From the NCBI GenBank assembly GCA_015232355.1, contig JADFZW010000003.1, positions 1 to 64,000 on the forward strand: a DNA stretch of 64,000 bases, given 5' to 3'. Numbering within the stretch: position 1 is the first letter of the stretch; the number at the start of each line of letters is the position of its first letter. This document shows positions 25,020 to 33,668 of this stretch, piece after piece. The notes beneath the pieces were generated by a model. That model ran no database searches, was not told where the DNA came from, and was given only the letters and a program-made list of their open reading frames with translations. Origin of the DNA: Oligoflexia bacterium. Its GTDB lineage: Bacteria > Bdellovibrionota > Bacteriovoracia > Bacteriovoracales > Bacteriovoracaceae. The position numbers and the translations under genes were made by a program.

Positions 25020-26666
25020 TTATCTCACAAGTTTATTGCTAATTTTATTGCGAATTTTACTAACAAAGTTCAAGATAAACTCACCCTCTCCTAAAATTAC
25101 CATAAATAGCGCATAACAAATCATTGCAGTCAACAATATGAGTGATAGTGAAATAACCTCACCAATAATAGTGCTGTTAAAATGAAAAAATTTTATCGCA
25201 AGCTTGTGTGTTAGGAAACCAACAACTGCAGATGCTAATAAAAATTTCAGCAATTTAAAATCAAAGAAAAAATCTAACTTCAACTGAAGTATGTTAAAAA
25301 GAAAAATTACCGATCCCACTGAACTAAGAACAACAGTTAAAGTAGTACCTAATGCTAGAATGGTAAATCCATATTTTGGTACAAGCAAAAAGCAAAAACT
25401 TACATTCACTAAAACAGAAAAAACTGTAATCATCACAGGGATACGTTGTCGATCGATTGCATAGAAAGTTGGAACAAGAATCTTATTTATTCCATAGAAT
25501 GGAAGTCCTAATGCAAATAATTTTAAAGCATATGAAGTCATCATTGTATCGTAAGCAGTAAATCTTCCTCTCTCAAATATTATGTGGGTAATCTCTGAGG
25601 ATAAAAAGAATATCAGAAACATCGATGGAATCATCACCGCATTTGTCAGATAATAACTATATGATAGATACGATCTTGCTTGTTTTAAATCTCCGTTCCT
25701 ATAGGCAATACTAAAATGTACTAAATGAGAGTTTGCTATTGCTACTCCGAAAATTCCCAATGGAAATTGAAATAATCTAAAAGCATAGTTTAACCACGAG
25801 ACTGCTCCCACAATTGCAGATGCTAAAATAGTTGTTACCAAAATATTTATTTGAGTAGCAGCAAAACCAATCATTCCTGGCCCAAGACGTATTAAAACTC
25901 TACGTGCATTTGCTGTGAAAAATTTTTTAGGCCAGAGAGGAGCAAAACCATTTTTTATTAGTAACGGTAACTGAATAAGTGATTGAAAAATTCCACCAAT
26001 TAAAACTCCTGATCCTAAAGCATATGCTGCATTTATCCCGCTAGAGATAAGATAGCTTGGAAGTAAAATGGTAAAAGCAATTAAGACGACATTAAAAGCA
26101 GCAGGAGAAAGTGATGGAACAAAGAAAAATTTTAAAGTATTTAATACTCCCATAAATAAAGCTGCAATGGAAACGCAGAAAAGATATGGTGCCATTAACC
26201 TAATTAAATCCACTGACAAATTAAAACGTTCAGGATTTTTTGCAAATGATGGAGCAAAAAGATTTGTTAACTCTGGTGCAAAGATTATTATTAAAATACC
26301 AATGGCACCAGTAATTAGAGTCAATAAAAAAAATAATTCCCACAATAACTCTCTGCTGGCCATTCGCTCTTTTTCTTTACTACAAACTTCTGCGAAGACT
26401 GGTACAAAGGCAGCAGAAAAAGCGCCCTCTGCTAATAGATCTCTTAATAAATTAGGAATCCGATATGCAACCAAAAATATATCAGTAACGTGAGAAGCAC
26501 CAAAGACCATGGCCATAACTAATTCACGAACAAGACCTAAAATCCTGCTCAAAAAAACCGCAAAACTCATATACAACGAAGATACTAAAATTGATTTATC
26601 TTTCTTATCATTCTCTTTCTTATCATTCTCTTTACTCTCATTGTAGGTAAGAAACATAGAGTACAT
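25020..26666 (-). CDS. murJ: lipid II flippase MurJ
   Basis: MurJ flips lipid II across the inner membrane for peptidoglycan synthesis. The 548-residue product has about 14 membrane helices and the MviN signature SRILGLVRELVMAMVFGASH (residues 40-59), followed by AYRIPNLLRDLLAEGAFSAA (66-86) with functional Arg and Asp. A short hydrophilic N-terminus holds a repeat (ENDKK twice). The gene starts inside the end of mtaB, 29 bases overlap. A start at one of the later Met residues is possible. Confidence 0.93.
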   Translation of the reverse strand: MYSMFLTYNESKENDKKENDKKDKSILVSSLYMSFAVFLSRILGLVRELVMAMVFGASHVTDIFLVAYRIPNLLRDLLAEGAFSAAFVPVFAEVCSKEKERMASRELLWELFFLLTLITGAIGILIIIFAPELTNLFAPSFAKNPERFNLSVDLIRLMAPYLFCVSIAALFMGVLNTLKFFFVPSLSPAAFNVVLIAFTILLPSYLISSGINAAYALGSGVLIGGIFQSLIQLPLLIKNGFAPLWPKKFFTANARRVLIRLGPGMIGFAATQINILVTTILASAIVGAVSWLNYAFRLFQFPLGIFGVAIANSHLVHFSIAYRNGDLKQARSYLSYSYYLTNAVMIPSMFLIFFLSSEITHIIFERGRFTAYDTMMTSYALKLFALGLPFYGINKILVPTFYAIDRQRIPVMITVFSVLVNVSFCFLLVPKYGFTILALGTTLTVVLSSVGSVIFLFNILQLKLDFFFDFKLLKFLLASAVVGFLTHKLAIKFFHFNSTIIGEVISLSLILLTAMICYALFMVILGEGEFILNFVSKIRNKISNKLVR

Positions 26667-27999
26667 TTCCTTTTGCTTTGGTTACAGATGCTTCCACAAT
26701 AGAATTCGCCAAGTTTAATTTATCATTTGAAATGCTCACCAATGCTCTCAAATAATTTGAAGTATAACCTTGATATAATCCTGTTCGATTTTTTTTGTTT
26801 TCACATAAAACTGTAACCTTTTGACCAATCATACTCAAGGAAAAATCATTGATCTTTTTTTCAGCAATAGTTTTTAAAATTGCCATCCTTTTCTTTTTTT
26901 CCTCTGAACTAACTGCCGCTTTATTTTTAATTGCTTCTATTTCCATCTTTGCAGCGACAGTTCCTTCACGTCTTGAATAAGGAAAGAGGTGCAAATGAGT
27001 TATGGGAGAGGATTTGATAAAATTGCATGCATTTTCAAACTCGCGCTCACACTCTCCCGGAAAACCAACAATAATATCACTCCCTATTCCAGCACTTGGA
27101 AAATATTTTTTAATCATCTCCAGCACGTTTAAATAATCAGTTGTAGTGTACTTACGATTCATTTTTTTTAGGATTTCATCATCTCCACTCTGAAGAGGAA
27201 GATGAAAATAATCCATAAATGATGGCAAATCTTTTAAGGCCAACAATAAATCTTTGGTAACTTTATTTGGCTCAATTGATGATATCCTTAATCTCTGTAG
27301 TTTTATGCCAGTATCAGTATCTTTAATTTTCGAAATCAGCGTGACCAGATTATTCGAACCATCACGATACTCTCCTAAGTTAATTCCAGTCAAAACAACT
27401 TCCTTCACTCCACTTTTTACAACTCTGTTTACTTCACCAAGAACCTGCGAAAGTGGCAACGATCGCGGTTTCCCTCTCGCATGAGGAATAACACAATAAC
27501 TGCAACAATAATCACATCCATCTTGAACCTTTAAAAAAGTTCTAGTCTTACCATCATCTAAAGCACTTACTCCTCTCTGAAAAAAACTTTTATCAGAACT
27601 ATCAGACACATCAATCTCTGTAGTTTTTTTTCCACTATTTTTTATTTTCTCTAACAACTCAAATATTTTTTCCTTTTGATCAACACCTAATACGATATCA
27701 ACTTCTAACATCGATGCTACTTCTGATGATGATAGTTGAGCATAGCAACCAGTAACAACTATTGTTGCATCAGGTGAATATTTGCGGGCCCGCCTAATCA
27801 CATTTCTACAATTTGAATCTGCACTTTTTGTTACAGTACATGTATTTATATAAACAACATCAGCACTACTCTCGAATGAAACTATTTCATAACCTCTTTG
27901 AACAAACATCTGAGTAATGCTTCCTGTCTCCGCAATATTCAACTTACATCCTAAGGTATAAAATGATACTCTAAGCTTCGCTCCTGATACTACACTCAT
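26638..27999 (-). CDS. mtaB: tRNA t6A37 methylthiotransferase MtaB
   Basis: MtaB is a radical-SAM methylthiotransferase that converts t6A37 to ms2t6A37 in tRNAs for ANN codons. The 453-residue protein has the N-terminal UPF0004 domain with TLGCKLNIAET (Cys18), NTCTVT (Cys54) and TGCYAQ (Cys85). The radical-SAM motif is C162-x3-C166-x2-C169 (GCDYCCSYCVIPHARG). A TRAM-like domain follows at the end (residues 385-450, KVTVLCENKKNRTGLYQGY). The CKLN and GCY spacing distinguish MtaB from MiaB and RimO. It overlaps murJ. Confidence 0.93.
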   Translation of the reverse strand: MSVVSGAKLRVSFYTLGCKLNIAETGSITQMFVQRGYEIVSFESSADVVYINTCTVTKSADSNCRNVIRRARKYSPDATIVVTGCYAQLSSSEVASMLEVDIVLGVDQKEKIFELLEKIKNSGKKTTEIDVSDSSDKSFFQRGVSALDDGKTRTFLKVQDGCDYCCSYCVIPHARGKPRSLPLSQVLGEVNRVVKSGVKEVVLTGINLGEYRDGSNNLVTLISKIKDTDTGIKLQRLRISSIEPNKVTKDLLLALKDLPSFMDYFHLPLQSGDDEILKKMNRKYTTTDYLNVLEMIKKYFPSAGIGSDIIVGFPGECEREFENACNFIKSSPITHLHLFPYSRREGTVAAKMEIEAIKNKAAVSSEEKKKRMAILKTIAEKKINDFSLSMIGQKVTVLCENKKNRTGLYQGYTSNYLRALVSISNDKLNLANSIVEASVTKAKGNVLYVSYLQ

Positions 28000-28097
28000 T
28001 TATTTATTACACCTCATCTTCATAATATTTTTTTATTTGAAAAAAAATTTAAATTTGTATTTTCAATCTCCGACTAAAAAAAGATATTATTTAATGA

Positions 28098-28126
28098 TTG
28101 ACAGAAAAAGTAAAAAAAATTAATTT
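28098..28126 (+). promoter_or_regulatory. candidate promoter for tRNA-Lys/tRNA-Glu
   Basis: TTGACA at 28098-28103 is followed 17 bases later by TAATTT at 28121-28126, 43 bases before the tRNA-Lys gene. The -35 matches perfectly; the -10 is weak. Confidence 0.4.
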
Positions 28127-28168
28127 CTTTCCTACAGCTTCATATGGGTTACTAAAAAAAATGATTAT

Positions 28169-28245
28169 GGTCTCGTAGCTCAGTTGGTTAGAGCACCTCC
28201 CTTTTAAGGAGGGGGTCCTGCGTTCAAGTCGCAGCGAGATCACCA
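28169..28245 (+). tRNA. tRNA-Lys (UUU)
   Basis: The full cloverleaf is present: acceptor GGTCTCG pairs with CGAGATC, the D arm starts GCTCAGTTGGTTAGAGC, the anticodon loop is CTTTTAA, and the T arm contains TTCAAGT. CCA is encoded at 28243-28245. The anticodon UUU reads AAA/AAG. Confidence 0.97.
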
Positions 28246-28276
28246 TTATAATTTACAATATTGATCTTTAAAAATT

Positions 28277-28354
28277 GCTCCCATCGTCTAGCCCGGTCTA
28301 GGACATCGCCTTTTCACGGCGGTAACCGGGGTTCGAATCCCCGTGGGAGTGCCA
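28277..28354 (+). tRNA. tRNA-Glu (UUC)
   Basis: Acceptor GCTCCCA pairs with TGGGAGT (with a G-U at the end pair), discriminator G, and CCA is encoded. The anticodon loop TTTTCAC gives UUC. The T arm contains GGTTCGAATCC. The D loop is slightly long (TAGCCCGGTCTAGGAC). It lies 31 bases after tRNA-Lys and shares its promoter. Confidence 0.95.
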
Positions 28355-28365
28355 AGTTAATAAAG

Positions 28366-28390
28366 GCCAGCTTAATTGCTGGCTTTTTTA
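28366..28390 (+). terminator. rho-independent terminator of the tRNA operon
   Basis: GCCAGC (28366-28371), loop TTAATT, GCTGGC (28378-28383), then six T. It starts 12 bases after the tRNA-Glu CCA. In the other direction it may also serve the leftward-facing region after the Fic gene. Confidence 0.85.
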
Positions 28391-28465
28391 TTTTGTGGTT
28401 GTACTTATAAATTAAATCGTCTCTTGATCATTCTAAGAAATTTTAATTATGCTCTTGTCCTGCAA

Positions 28466-29617
28466 TTACGTGTCTTTTGTTAATAACGATAAGTAGTCTC
28501 CATAAATATACTTACGGTTTCTAATCTTTCCACTCACTTCTTTGATAATTTCTAATTTAATCAGATGTTCAAAACACCTTTGAATTTTTGGTTTATTGGC
28601 ATCTTCATATTTATTCAGTAAGACCTTTGCCGTAAGTACTGGATTGTGACAAAATTCATTAAAAATCTGAATTTCAAACTTAGATGCTTTGCTACCCATT
28701 AATTTTTCTTTATCTTGTTGATGAAGATGGTGGATTTCTACTGCTGCTTTATTGGCCACTTCTGCGGAGACTTTCACTCCCCTTAAAAAGAATAATATCC
28801 ACTGTTCCCACTCGCCACTATGTCTTACTTTCATTAAACGATTATAATATTCAGATAGGTGCGACTTAAAATAGTAACTTAAATAAAGCAGAGGTCTGTC
28901 TAAAATTTGCCAATAACAAAGTAGATAGGTAATTAGCAATCGACCAAGGCGACCATTACCATCTAGAAATGGATGAATGGTTTCAAATTGAGCATGAATA
29001 AGGGCCGCCTTAACTAATGGAGGAACTTTATCTTGATCATGAATGAATTTTTCTACATCTCCCATTAACTCATCAACCATTTCAAAAGGTGGAGGAACAA
29101 ATTCAGCATCCATGAGACTACATCCTGGCCTACCAATCCAATTCTGTGACCTTCTAAATTCACCTGGGGTTTTATTTTGCCCTCGTACTCCGTCCATCAA
29201 TACTTGGTGTATCTCTTTTATCAGACGCGTGCATACTGGTAGTTCATTTAATCGCGAAAGCCCCTGATTCATGGCCTTGACGTAGTTTGAAACTTCTTCA
29301 ACTCCAAAGGAGTGGCCGGGGTTTTCAACAGCAGCATCGGGGGCCAATATATCTTCCAACGAACATTGTGTTCCTTCTATTTGCGAGCTAAGTAATGCCT
29401 CCTTGCGAACGTAGAGATAAACAAATAGATCCGGATCGACAATAATTGTAGTTAGGCCAGCTAACTTACCTAATGCCAAATTAGCCTCCGATAGTAGGTA
29501 CACCATCTCCTCGTCCATTATCAGAGGAGGATTTGGTGGCAAAGGGTTAGGAATAAATGATTTGTAACCGGTAGCTTGAGTAATATACTTACCTGAACGA
29601 GTGGTGCTATTATTCAT
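28466..29617 (-). CDS. Fic family protein, probable AMPylator
   Basis: Fic proteins transfer AMP (or other groups) to target hydroxyls. The catalytic loop is HPFLDGNGRLGR (His at residue 231 counted from 29665). An inhibitory-helix motif of the form S-x3-E-G (SSQIEG, about residue 93-98) lies N-terminal to it, which is a class II, self-inhibited Fic. The N-terminal Fic/DOC_N region (YLLSEANLALGKLAGL) and a C-terminal winged helix (about 335-399, KILLNKYEDANKPKIQRCFE) are typical of the long chromosomal type. The frame is open to 29665, but the first 16 residues would cover an inverted repeat, so I prefer the ATG at 29617 (MNNSTTRSGKYI). Autorepression through the C-terminal winged helix and the sites upstream is possible. 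Confidence 0.9.
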   Translation of the reverse strand: MNNSTTRSGKYITQATGYKSFIPNPLPPNPPLIMDEEMVYLLSEANLALGKLAGLTTIIVDPDLFVYLYVRKEALLSSQIEGTQCSLEDILAPDAAVENPGHSFGVEEVSNYVKAMNQGLSRLNELPVCTRLIKEIHQVLMDGVRGQNKTPGEFRRSQNWIGRPGCSLMDAEFVPPPFEMVDELMGDVEKFIHDQDKVPPLVKAALIHAQFETIHPFLDGNGRLGRLLITYLLCYWQILDRPLLYLSYYFKSHLSEYYNRLMKVRHSGEWEQWILFFLRGVKVSAEVANKAAVEIHHLHQQDKEKLMGSKASKFEIQIFNEFCHNPVLTAKVLLNKYEDANKPKIQRCFEHLIKLEIIKEVSGKIRNRKYIYGDYLSLLTKDT

Positions 29618-29642
29618 ATCAATAGGTCCAATTTTTATAAAA

Positions 29643-29673
29643 AATGTTACTATAAAAACTAACAAGTAACATT
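29643..29673. promoter_or_regulatory. inverted repeat in fic promoter
   Basis: AATGTTACT (29643-29651) and AGTAACATT (29665-29673) are perfect inverted repeats separated by 13 bases. They lie 26 bases upstream of the preferred Fic start. They are a likely operator. Confidence 0.5.
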
Positions 29674-29707
29674 ATCTATATATTTCGTTACTTATTCAAC
29701 TCCATAG

Positions 29708-29731
29708 TAATGTTTTTAGCGAAAAACGTTA
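29708..29731. promoter_or_regulatory. second inverted repeat upstream of fic
   Basis: TAATGTTTTT (29708-29717), AGCG, AAAAACGTTA (29722-29731); nine of ten positions pair. It shares the TAAYGTT end with the first site and may bind the same regulator. Confidence 0.4.
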
Positions 29732-29852
29732 CCCAAAGCAACCTTAAGTAACACAATTAAATAAAAATTGTTTTTATGATAATTTATTCTCATAACAAAA
29801 GTTCTGAGACTGCAGTTCGAAAGTCATCGACTTGGGAGTACCAAGTAAATTT

Positions 29853-29891
29853 CATTATTCATTATTTATTATTTATTATTTATTATTTATT
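29853..29891. repeat. 7-bp AT tandem repeat
   Basis: Five or so copies of ATTATTT/TTTATTA in a row. It is a simple repeat that could vary in copy number by slippage and change promoter spacing for the kinase gene. Confidence 0.7.
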
Positions 29892-29980
29892 AGAAATTAA
29901 AAATTAATAATTGGCCTACTACTTTTTTAAATTTGAGATATAATCATTAAACATATACATGTTTATGTTTTCAAATGCAG

Positions 29981-30046
29981 TTACAAAAAATTTACAAAGC
30001 ATTTACGAATTAGTTACAAAGTAGTTACGAAGTAGTTACAAGCACA
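29981..30046 (+). repeat. six TTAC units at exact 11-bp spacing before the kinase
   Basis: TTAC starts at 29981, 29992, 30003, 30014, 30025 and 30036, an exact 11-base period. The last three units are nearly identical (AGTTACAAAGT, AGTTACGAAGT, AGTTACAAGC). The array ends 12 bases before the ATG at 30058. One helical turn per unit would place every unit on the same DNA face, as for a cooperatively bound activator or repressor; it could also act in the mRNA leader. Confidence 0.7.
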
Positions 30047-30057
30047 GGTACGTTTTT

Positions 30058-31728
30058 ATGCAAACCTTTGATTATGCTGCCACTTTCAAGATTATAAAGA
30101 TTTTAGAAGATTCTAAACTTCATGATGAATTTGCTCTAAAAAAACTATCTGGTATCTGGGGAATTATCGCTAAAAACGGACAAATTCTAAAAGGTAATGA
30201 TAACTTATTAGAAGTTTTAAATTGTGACGAAGAAAGTATCATTGCTCAAAATTTTTCTCAACTATTCCCTCATGAAAATTGGCCAAAAGTAACTGAACAA
30301 ATAAATCAAGTTTTAGAACATCGTCAGAGAATTCAATTTGAATTGGGTATTATAAAAGAAAATCAAAATCTAAAAAAACCTGCAATTTATTCTTGGAATA
30401 TCTCTTTTTTTAACTACTTTCAAGGAGGGCAACTTGCCACTTTTGTAATCGATGGCCAAGACATAACCCACATCAAAGAAGCACAATTAATACTAAGAAA
30501 AGTTAATGAAGAACTTGAAGTAAAAGTCAAGCAACGTACTCAAGAATTATTAGAATCACAACTAATGTTGAGAAATATTCTCGATACCATCCCTGTTGGA
30601 GTTTATTGGAAAGATAACAATTTAAAATATCTGGGAAGTAATGATCTCTTTGCTAAAGATGCTAAGATTAATGATGGTCCATCATTTTTAATTGGTAAAG
30701 ATGATTCTATATTTCCTGATCCCATTAAAGCAGCGGCCATAAAAAAAGAAGATCAGACAGTATTAAATTCTCTAGTTCCTATCATCGGTAAAGAGGTAAC
30801 AATAAACTATCCTAAAGAAACCGACACTACTTACTTAAAGATGAATATTGTTCCTTTAAAAAACAAAGATCAACAATCAATTGGTATTCTTGGCACATAT
30901 GAAGATATTACCAATATCAAAAAAATGGAAAAAGAGAGAGAAAATTTACAAAATCAACTTTTTATCTCCTCCAAATTAGCATCCTTGGCCACCATTACCG
31001 CAGGTGTGGCCCACGAAATCAGTAACCCATTAACAATCTTAAAAGGCCACATGTTGTCTTTGAAAAAAAAGATTGGCAACATTTTAAAAGATAGCAAGAG
31101 TGATGATAACAACAATAGTACTAGCAAAGAAAATAATGTTAGCAATTTGAATGATCAATCAAGCACAAATGAGCAAATAAAAATTCACTTCGAAAAGATG
31201 AGCTATGCCTGTGATCGAATAAGTAGCGTGATCTATGGAATGCGAACACAATTACAAGAAAATAATTCTGATGTGAAAATGTTAGACATTCATCAATTAA
31301 TAGATAGTTTTGCTAAAGAACTTGTAACTCAAGAAAAATTTAATAGTCAAATACAAATTACTCTTAATCTCAATGCTAAATCACATCAACTTATTACTAA
31401 CGAAACAAAATTCAAACGCATATTAGGAAATATAGTTGATAACTCACTAGATGCCCTAGAAAAAGTAAATCAAAAAAATATAAATATTAATAGTTATAAC
31501 ATCGATAATAAATTGATAATAAAAATTACTGATAGTGGGGTAGGAATCGCCACAGAAATTCAAAGTAAAGTTTTTGATGCTTTTTTCACCACAAAAGAAA
31601 TTGGTAAAGGCATGGGATTAGGATTATGGATTACGTACAATCTATTAAAAGAAATGAATGGGACCATTGAATTTAAATCAGAATTAAATAAAGGAACAGT
31701 GATAACTTTATCGTTTACTCTCAATTAA
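30058..31728 (+). CDS. PAS-domain sensor histidine kinase
   Basis: A 556-residue soluble two-component kinase. A PAS domain covers about residues 35-145 (SGIWGIIAKNGQILKGN), a coiled coil 145-180, a second PAS about 180-295 (NILDTIPVGVYWKDNNLKYL). The dimerisation helix carries the phosphorylated His319 in TAGVAHEISNPLTILKG. The ATPase domain has DNSLDAL (N box), ITDSGVGIA (G1), FFTTKEIGKGMGLGL (F and G2 boxes). It has no membrane helix, so it senses an internal signal. A CheY-like receiver follows after 30 bases. The unusual 11-base repeat array is its leader. Confidence 0.94.
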   Translation: MQTFDYAATFKIIKILEDSKLHDEFALKKLSGIWGIIAKNGQILKGNDNLLEVLNCDEESIIAQNFSQLFPHENWPKVTEQINQVLEHRQRIQFELGIIKENQNLKKPAIYSWNISFFNYFQGGQLATFVIDGQDITHIKEAQLILRKVNEELEVKVKQRTQELLESQLMLRNILDTIPVGVYWKDNNLKYLGSNDLFAKDAKINDGPSFLIGKDDSIFPDPIKAAAIKKEDQTVLNSLVPIIGKEVTINYPKETDTTYLKMNIVPLKNKDQQSIGILGTYEDITNIKKMEKERENLQNQLFISSKLASLATITAGVAHEISNPLTILKGHMLSLKKKIGNILKDSKSDDNNNSTSKENNVSNLNDQSSTNEQIKIHFEKMSYACDRISSVIYGMRTQLQENNSDVKMLDIHQLIDSFAKELVTQEKFNSQIQITLNLNAKSHQLITNETKFKRILGNIVDNSLDALEKVNQKNININSYNIDNKLIIKITDSGVGIATEIQSKVFDAFFTTKEIGKGMGLGLWITYNLLKEMNGTIEFKSELNKGTVITLSFTLN

Positions 31729-31735
31729 TGAGAGT
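31717..31735 (+). terminator. hairpin at the kinase stop, possible attenuator
   Basis: ACTCTC-AATTAAT-GAGAGT is a perfect 6-base stem whose loop contains the kinase stop codon, followed by ATTTT. It is weak as a terminator because a stretch of U is short, but it could lower transcription into the receiver gene 24 bases later. Confidence 0.4.
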
Positions 31736-31758
31736 ATTTTCATGAGGGGACTTTTGTT

Positions 31759-32127
31759 ATGAAAAAAATTTTAATTGTAGATGATTCAGATACTCTAAGA
31801 GATTCTATTCGATCATTTTTAATAGAGAATGGATTGGATGTTTTAGAGGCATCTAATGGCAAAAGTGGATTAGAGATTATCAAAAACACTCCTGATCTTG
31901 ATTTAATCATAGCTGATGTGAATATGCCTGAAATGAACGGCATTGAGATGTGTAAAAGAATTAGTTGTGATCAAAATATTAAAAAAATTCCTATCTTTAT
32001 GCTTACTACTGAAACATCTCCTGAGTTAAAAAGACAAGGAAAGGAATATGGAGTTATGGCCTGGATTGCAAAACCATTCACAATGGAGAAAGTTTTTTTG
32101 GCCATAAAAAAAGTATTAGATATGTAA
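31759..32127 (+). CDS. single-domain response regulator (CheY-like)
   Basis: A 122-residue receiver domain alone. The acidic pair is in VDDSD (residues 8-10 region), the phosphorylated Asp53 in IIADVNMPEMNG, Thr in FMLTTE and Lys in AKPF. GAGGGG lies nine bases before the ATG. Probable partners are the PAS kinase upstream and the CheA-like kinase at 34.8 kb; the CheX-like proteins next to it would remove the phosphate. Confidence 0.95.
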   Translation: MKKILIVDDSDTLRDSIRSFLIENGLDVLEASNGKSGLEIIKNTPDLDLIIADVNMPEMNGIEMCKRISCDQNIKKIPIFMLTTETSPELKRQGKEYGVMAWIAKPFTMEKVFLAIKKVLDM

Positions 32128-32175
32128 AAAAGTAATATAAAAAATAAATAATTTAAACTAGAGAGGAATAAATCA

Positions 32176-33072
32176 ATGGAACAAAATAATATCACTATTT
32201 ATGAATCATCCAGTTATATTTGTTGTTTAGATCTACGACCACATCAATTAAAAAATGTTGCCGGTACTGCAGAAAAGATGAATGTTCGTTTATGTCATGT
32301 AACCAGTGTTGATGACTTCTATAGTATGATTAATAAAGTTAAACTATTTGTTTTTTGTATCTTGAATTTTGAAAAATTAAATCATCAACAAAGTTCTGAA
32401 TTGCTAAATCAAATAAAAAATATTCCATGTAAATATAGATTCTTAAACCCAAACAAACTTCAAATAAGTACAGAACATTCTTCTTGTGAATTTCCTGAAT
32501 CTTCAGATACGTGGGAGGAAGAGATTTTAAAAAGTATCGATCATATGTTACCAGCAAAATTCCATCAACTTGTCACTTTCTCTATGAATTCCCTGAAAAA
32601 GTATTCGTTTCCTGAATTTAAGCATGATTTTTATTTTCATCATCCTATGGAAAAATTTGATTATGACTATATAATTAGTTGCCAAACTAAGTATCAAGAC
32701 ATCCTAGGATTGTGCTATCTACGAATAAATTTAAATAATTTTATAAGTAATATGCCATCCAATATAGTGCAAACAGAAGAAAAAATTTTAGATTTTTCTA
32801 GAGAATTATTAAATCAATTTTGGGGAATTATTAACCATAATATTAGAAAAACCGGAGTAGAATCAGAAGTAGGACTTCCAACCATTATCGATAAAAATGG
32901 TAATGTAAATTTAGGAAGAATTTATATCCCCACAGTTGATTTACGAGATAAAGGAAATGTTTTTTCGCTTAAGACTGGCTTTATAAACATTAAAGGTGGC
33001 AAATTATTCGATCTAAAAGATGTTGAATTCGATTACGCTGATGCAATCGGTGACAATATAGAATTTCTGTAA
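32176..33072 (+). CDS. two-domain protein with CheX-like C-terminus
   Basis: A 298-residue protein. The N-terminal 120 residues resemble a receiver-like fold without the phosphorylation Asp (ICCLDLRPHQLKNVAGTAEK, VKLFVFCILNFE). The C-terminal half, SRELLNQFWGIINHNIRKTG (residues 212-231), has the E-x2-N of CheX/CheC/FliY phosphatases, followed by a GLPTII strand and an IPTVDL strand. CheX dephosphorylates CheY. Its position directly after the receiver gene fits a phosphatase. The assignment rests on the E-x2-N motif and predicted fold; no full-length homologue is recognised. Confidence 0.5.
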   Translation: MEQNNITIYESSSYICCLDLRPHQLKNVAGTAEKMNVRLCHVTSVDDFYSMINKVKLFVFCILNFEKLNHQQSSELLNQIKNIPCKYRFLNPNKLQISTEHSSCEFPESSDTWEEEILKSIDHMLPAKFHQLVTFSMNSLKKYSFPEFKHDFYFHHPMEKFDYDYIISCQTKYQDILGLCYLRINLNNFISNMPSNIVQTEEKILDFSRELLNQFWGIINHNIRKTGVESEVGLPTIIDKNGNVNLGRIYIPTVDLRDKGNVFSLKTGFINIKGGKLFDLKDVEFDYADAIGDNIEFL

Positions 33073-33085
33073 TTGAGATAGATTT

Positions 33086-33643
33086 ATGATAATCGTCAAT
33101 CACAATAAGTATCAAAAGTTTTTTAGCTGTTGTCAAAACATAAGCTCTAAAATACTTTCCATGCAATTACAAAAAGAATTATTCTCAACACCAATTGAAA
33201 CTCCCGACTTAATTGGAAAAGTATTGATGCCTAATACAGGTCTAATTATATTATCAGGAGCAGATTTTACTATTTTTTTTAAAATCATGTTCTCGCGAAA
33301 AACTCTTAAAGATATTATCAACAATTCTCCTTCTAATGAAAAAATAGATGACTTCATTAAAGAATGCTGTAATCAAACAGTAGGAAAACTAAAAGAAATT
33401 TTTTTTAACACCTTAAAAATTTCGCTAGCGATTAGTCTCCCATTAAAGATTTCAGGTTTTGATGAATTATATTTTTCCTTAAGAAAAGAAGATCTCCATT
33501 TTTTTTATTGGAAAATATTTTCAAGCGACACTGAGTTTATTTGCTCTTTAGAAATAGAGTCTATCTCTGATTTTAATCTTGATAACTTTAATTTGCTTGA
33601 ATTTAATGAAAATTTACATGTTAAGGATGTAGAATTTTTATAA
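33086..33643 (+). CDS. CheX-like protein
   Basis: A 185-residue protein beginning 14 bases after the previous one. SKILSMQLQKELFSTPIETP is followed by a strand and KEDIFIKECCNQTVGKLKEI-type helix (IDDFIKECCNQTVGKLKEIF, about residues 89-108) that carries E-x2-N, then ISLAISLPLKISG. This is the CheX order. I infer a phosphatase for the nearby receiver or an adaptor. It may form a heterodimer with the 298-residue protein. Confidence 0.55.
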   Translation: MIIVNHNKYQKFFSCCQNISSKILSMQLQKELFSTPIETPDLIGKVLMPNTGLIILSGADFTIFFKIMFSRKTLKDIINNSPSNEKIDDFIKECCNQTVGKLKEIFFNTLKISLAISLPLKISGFDELYFSLRKEDLHFFYWKIFSSDTEFICSLEIESISDFNLDNFNLLEFNENLHVKDVEFL

Positions 33644-33668
33644 ACAATCAATAATATATTATATTTTT

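Larger units (their letters stand above)
29674..30057. other. long intergenic region between fic and the kinase
   Basis: About 390 bases lie between the divergent fic and kinase genes. Going right, the region contains the second fic-side inverted repeat, a small perfect hairpin ACTTGG-GAGTA-CCAAGT (29830-29846), a 7-base ATTATTT tandem repeat (29853-29891), and the phased 11-base TTAC array directly before the kinase. No gene or tRNA is found in it. Confidence 0.5.

Noticed and set aside
29820..29850. TTCGAAA with a later hairpin and CCA looked like the 3' half of a tRNA.
   Set aside because: No matching acceptor or anticodon arms are found nearby, and the T-arm stem does not pair.
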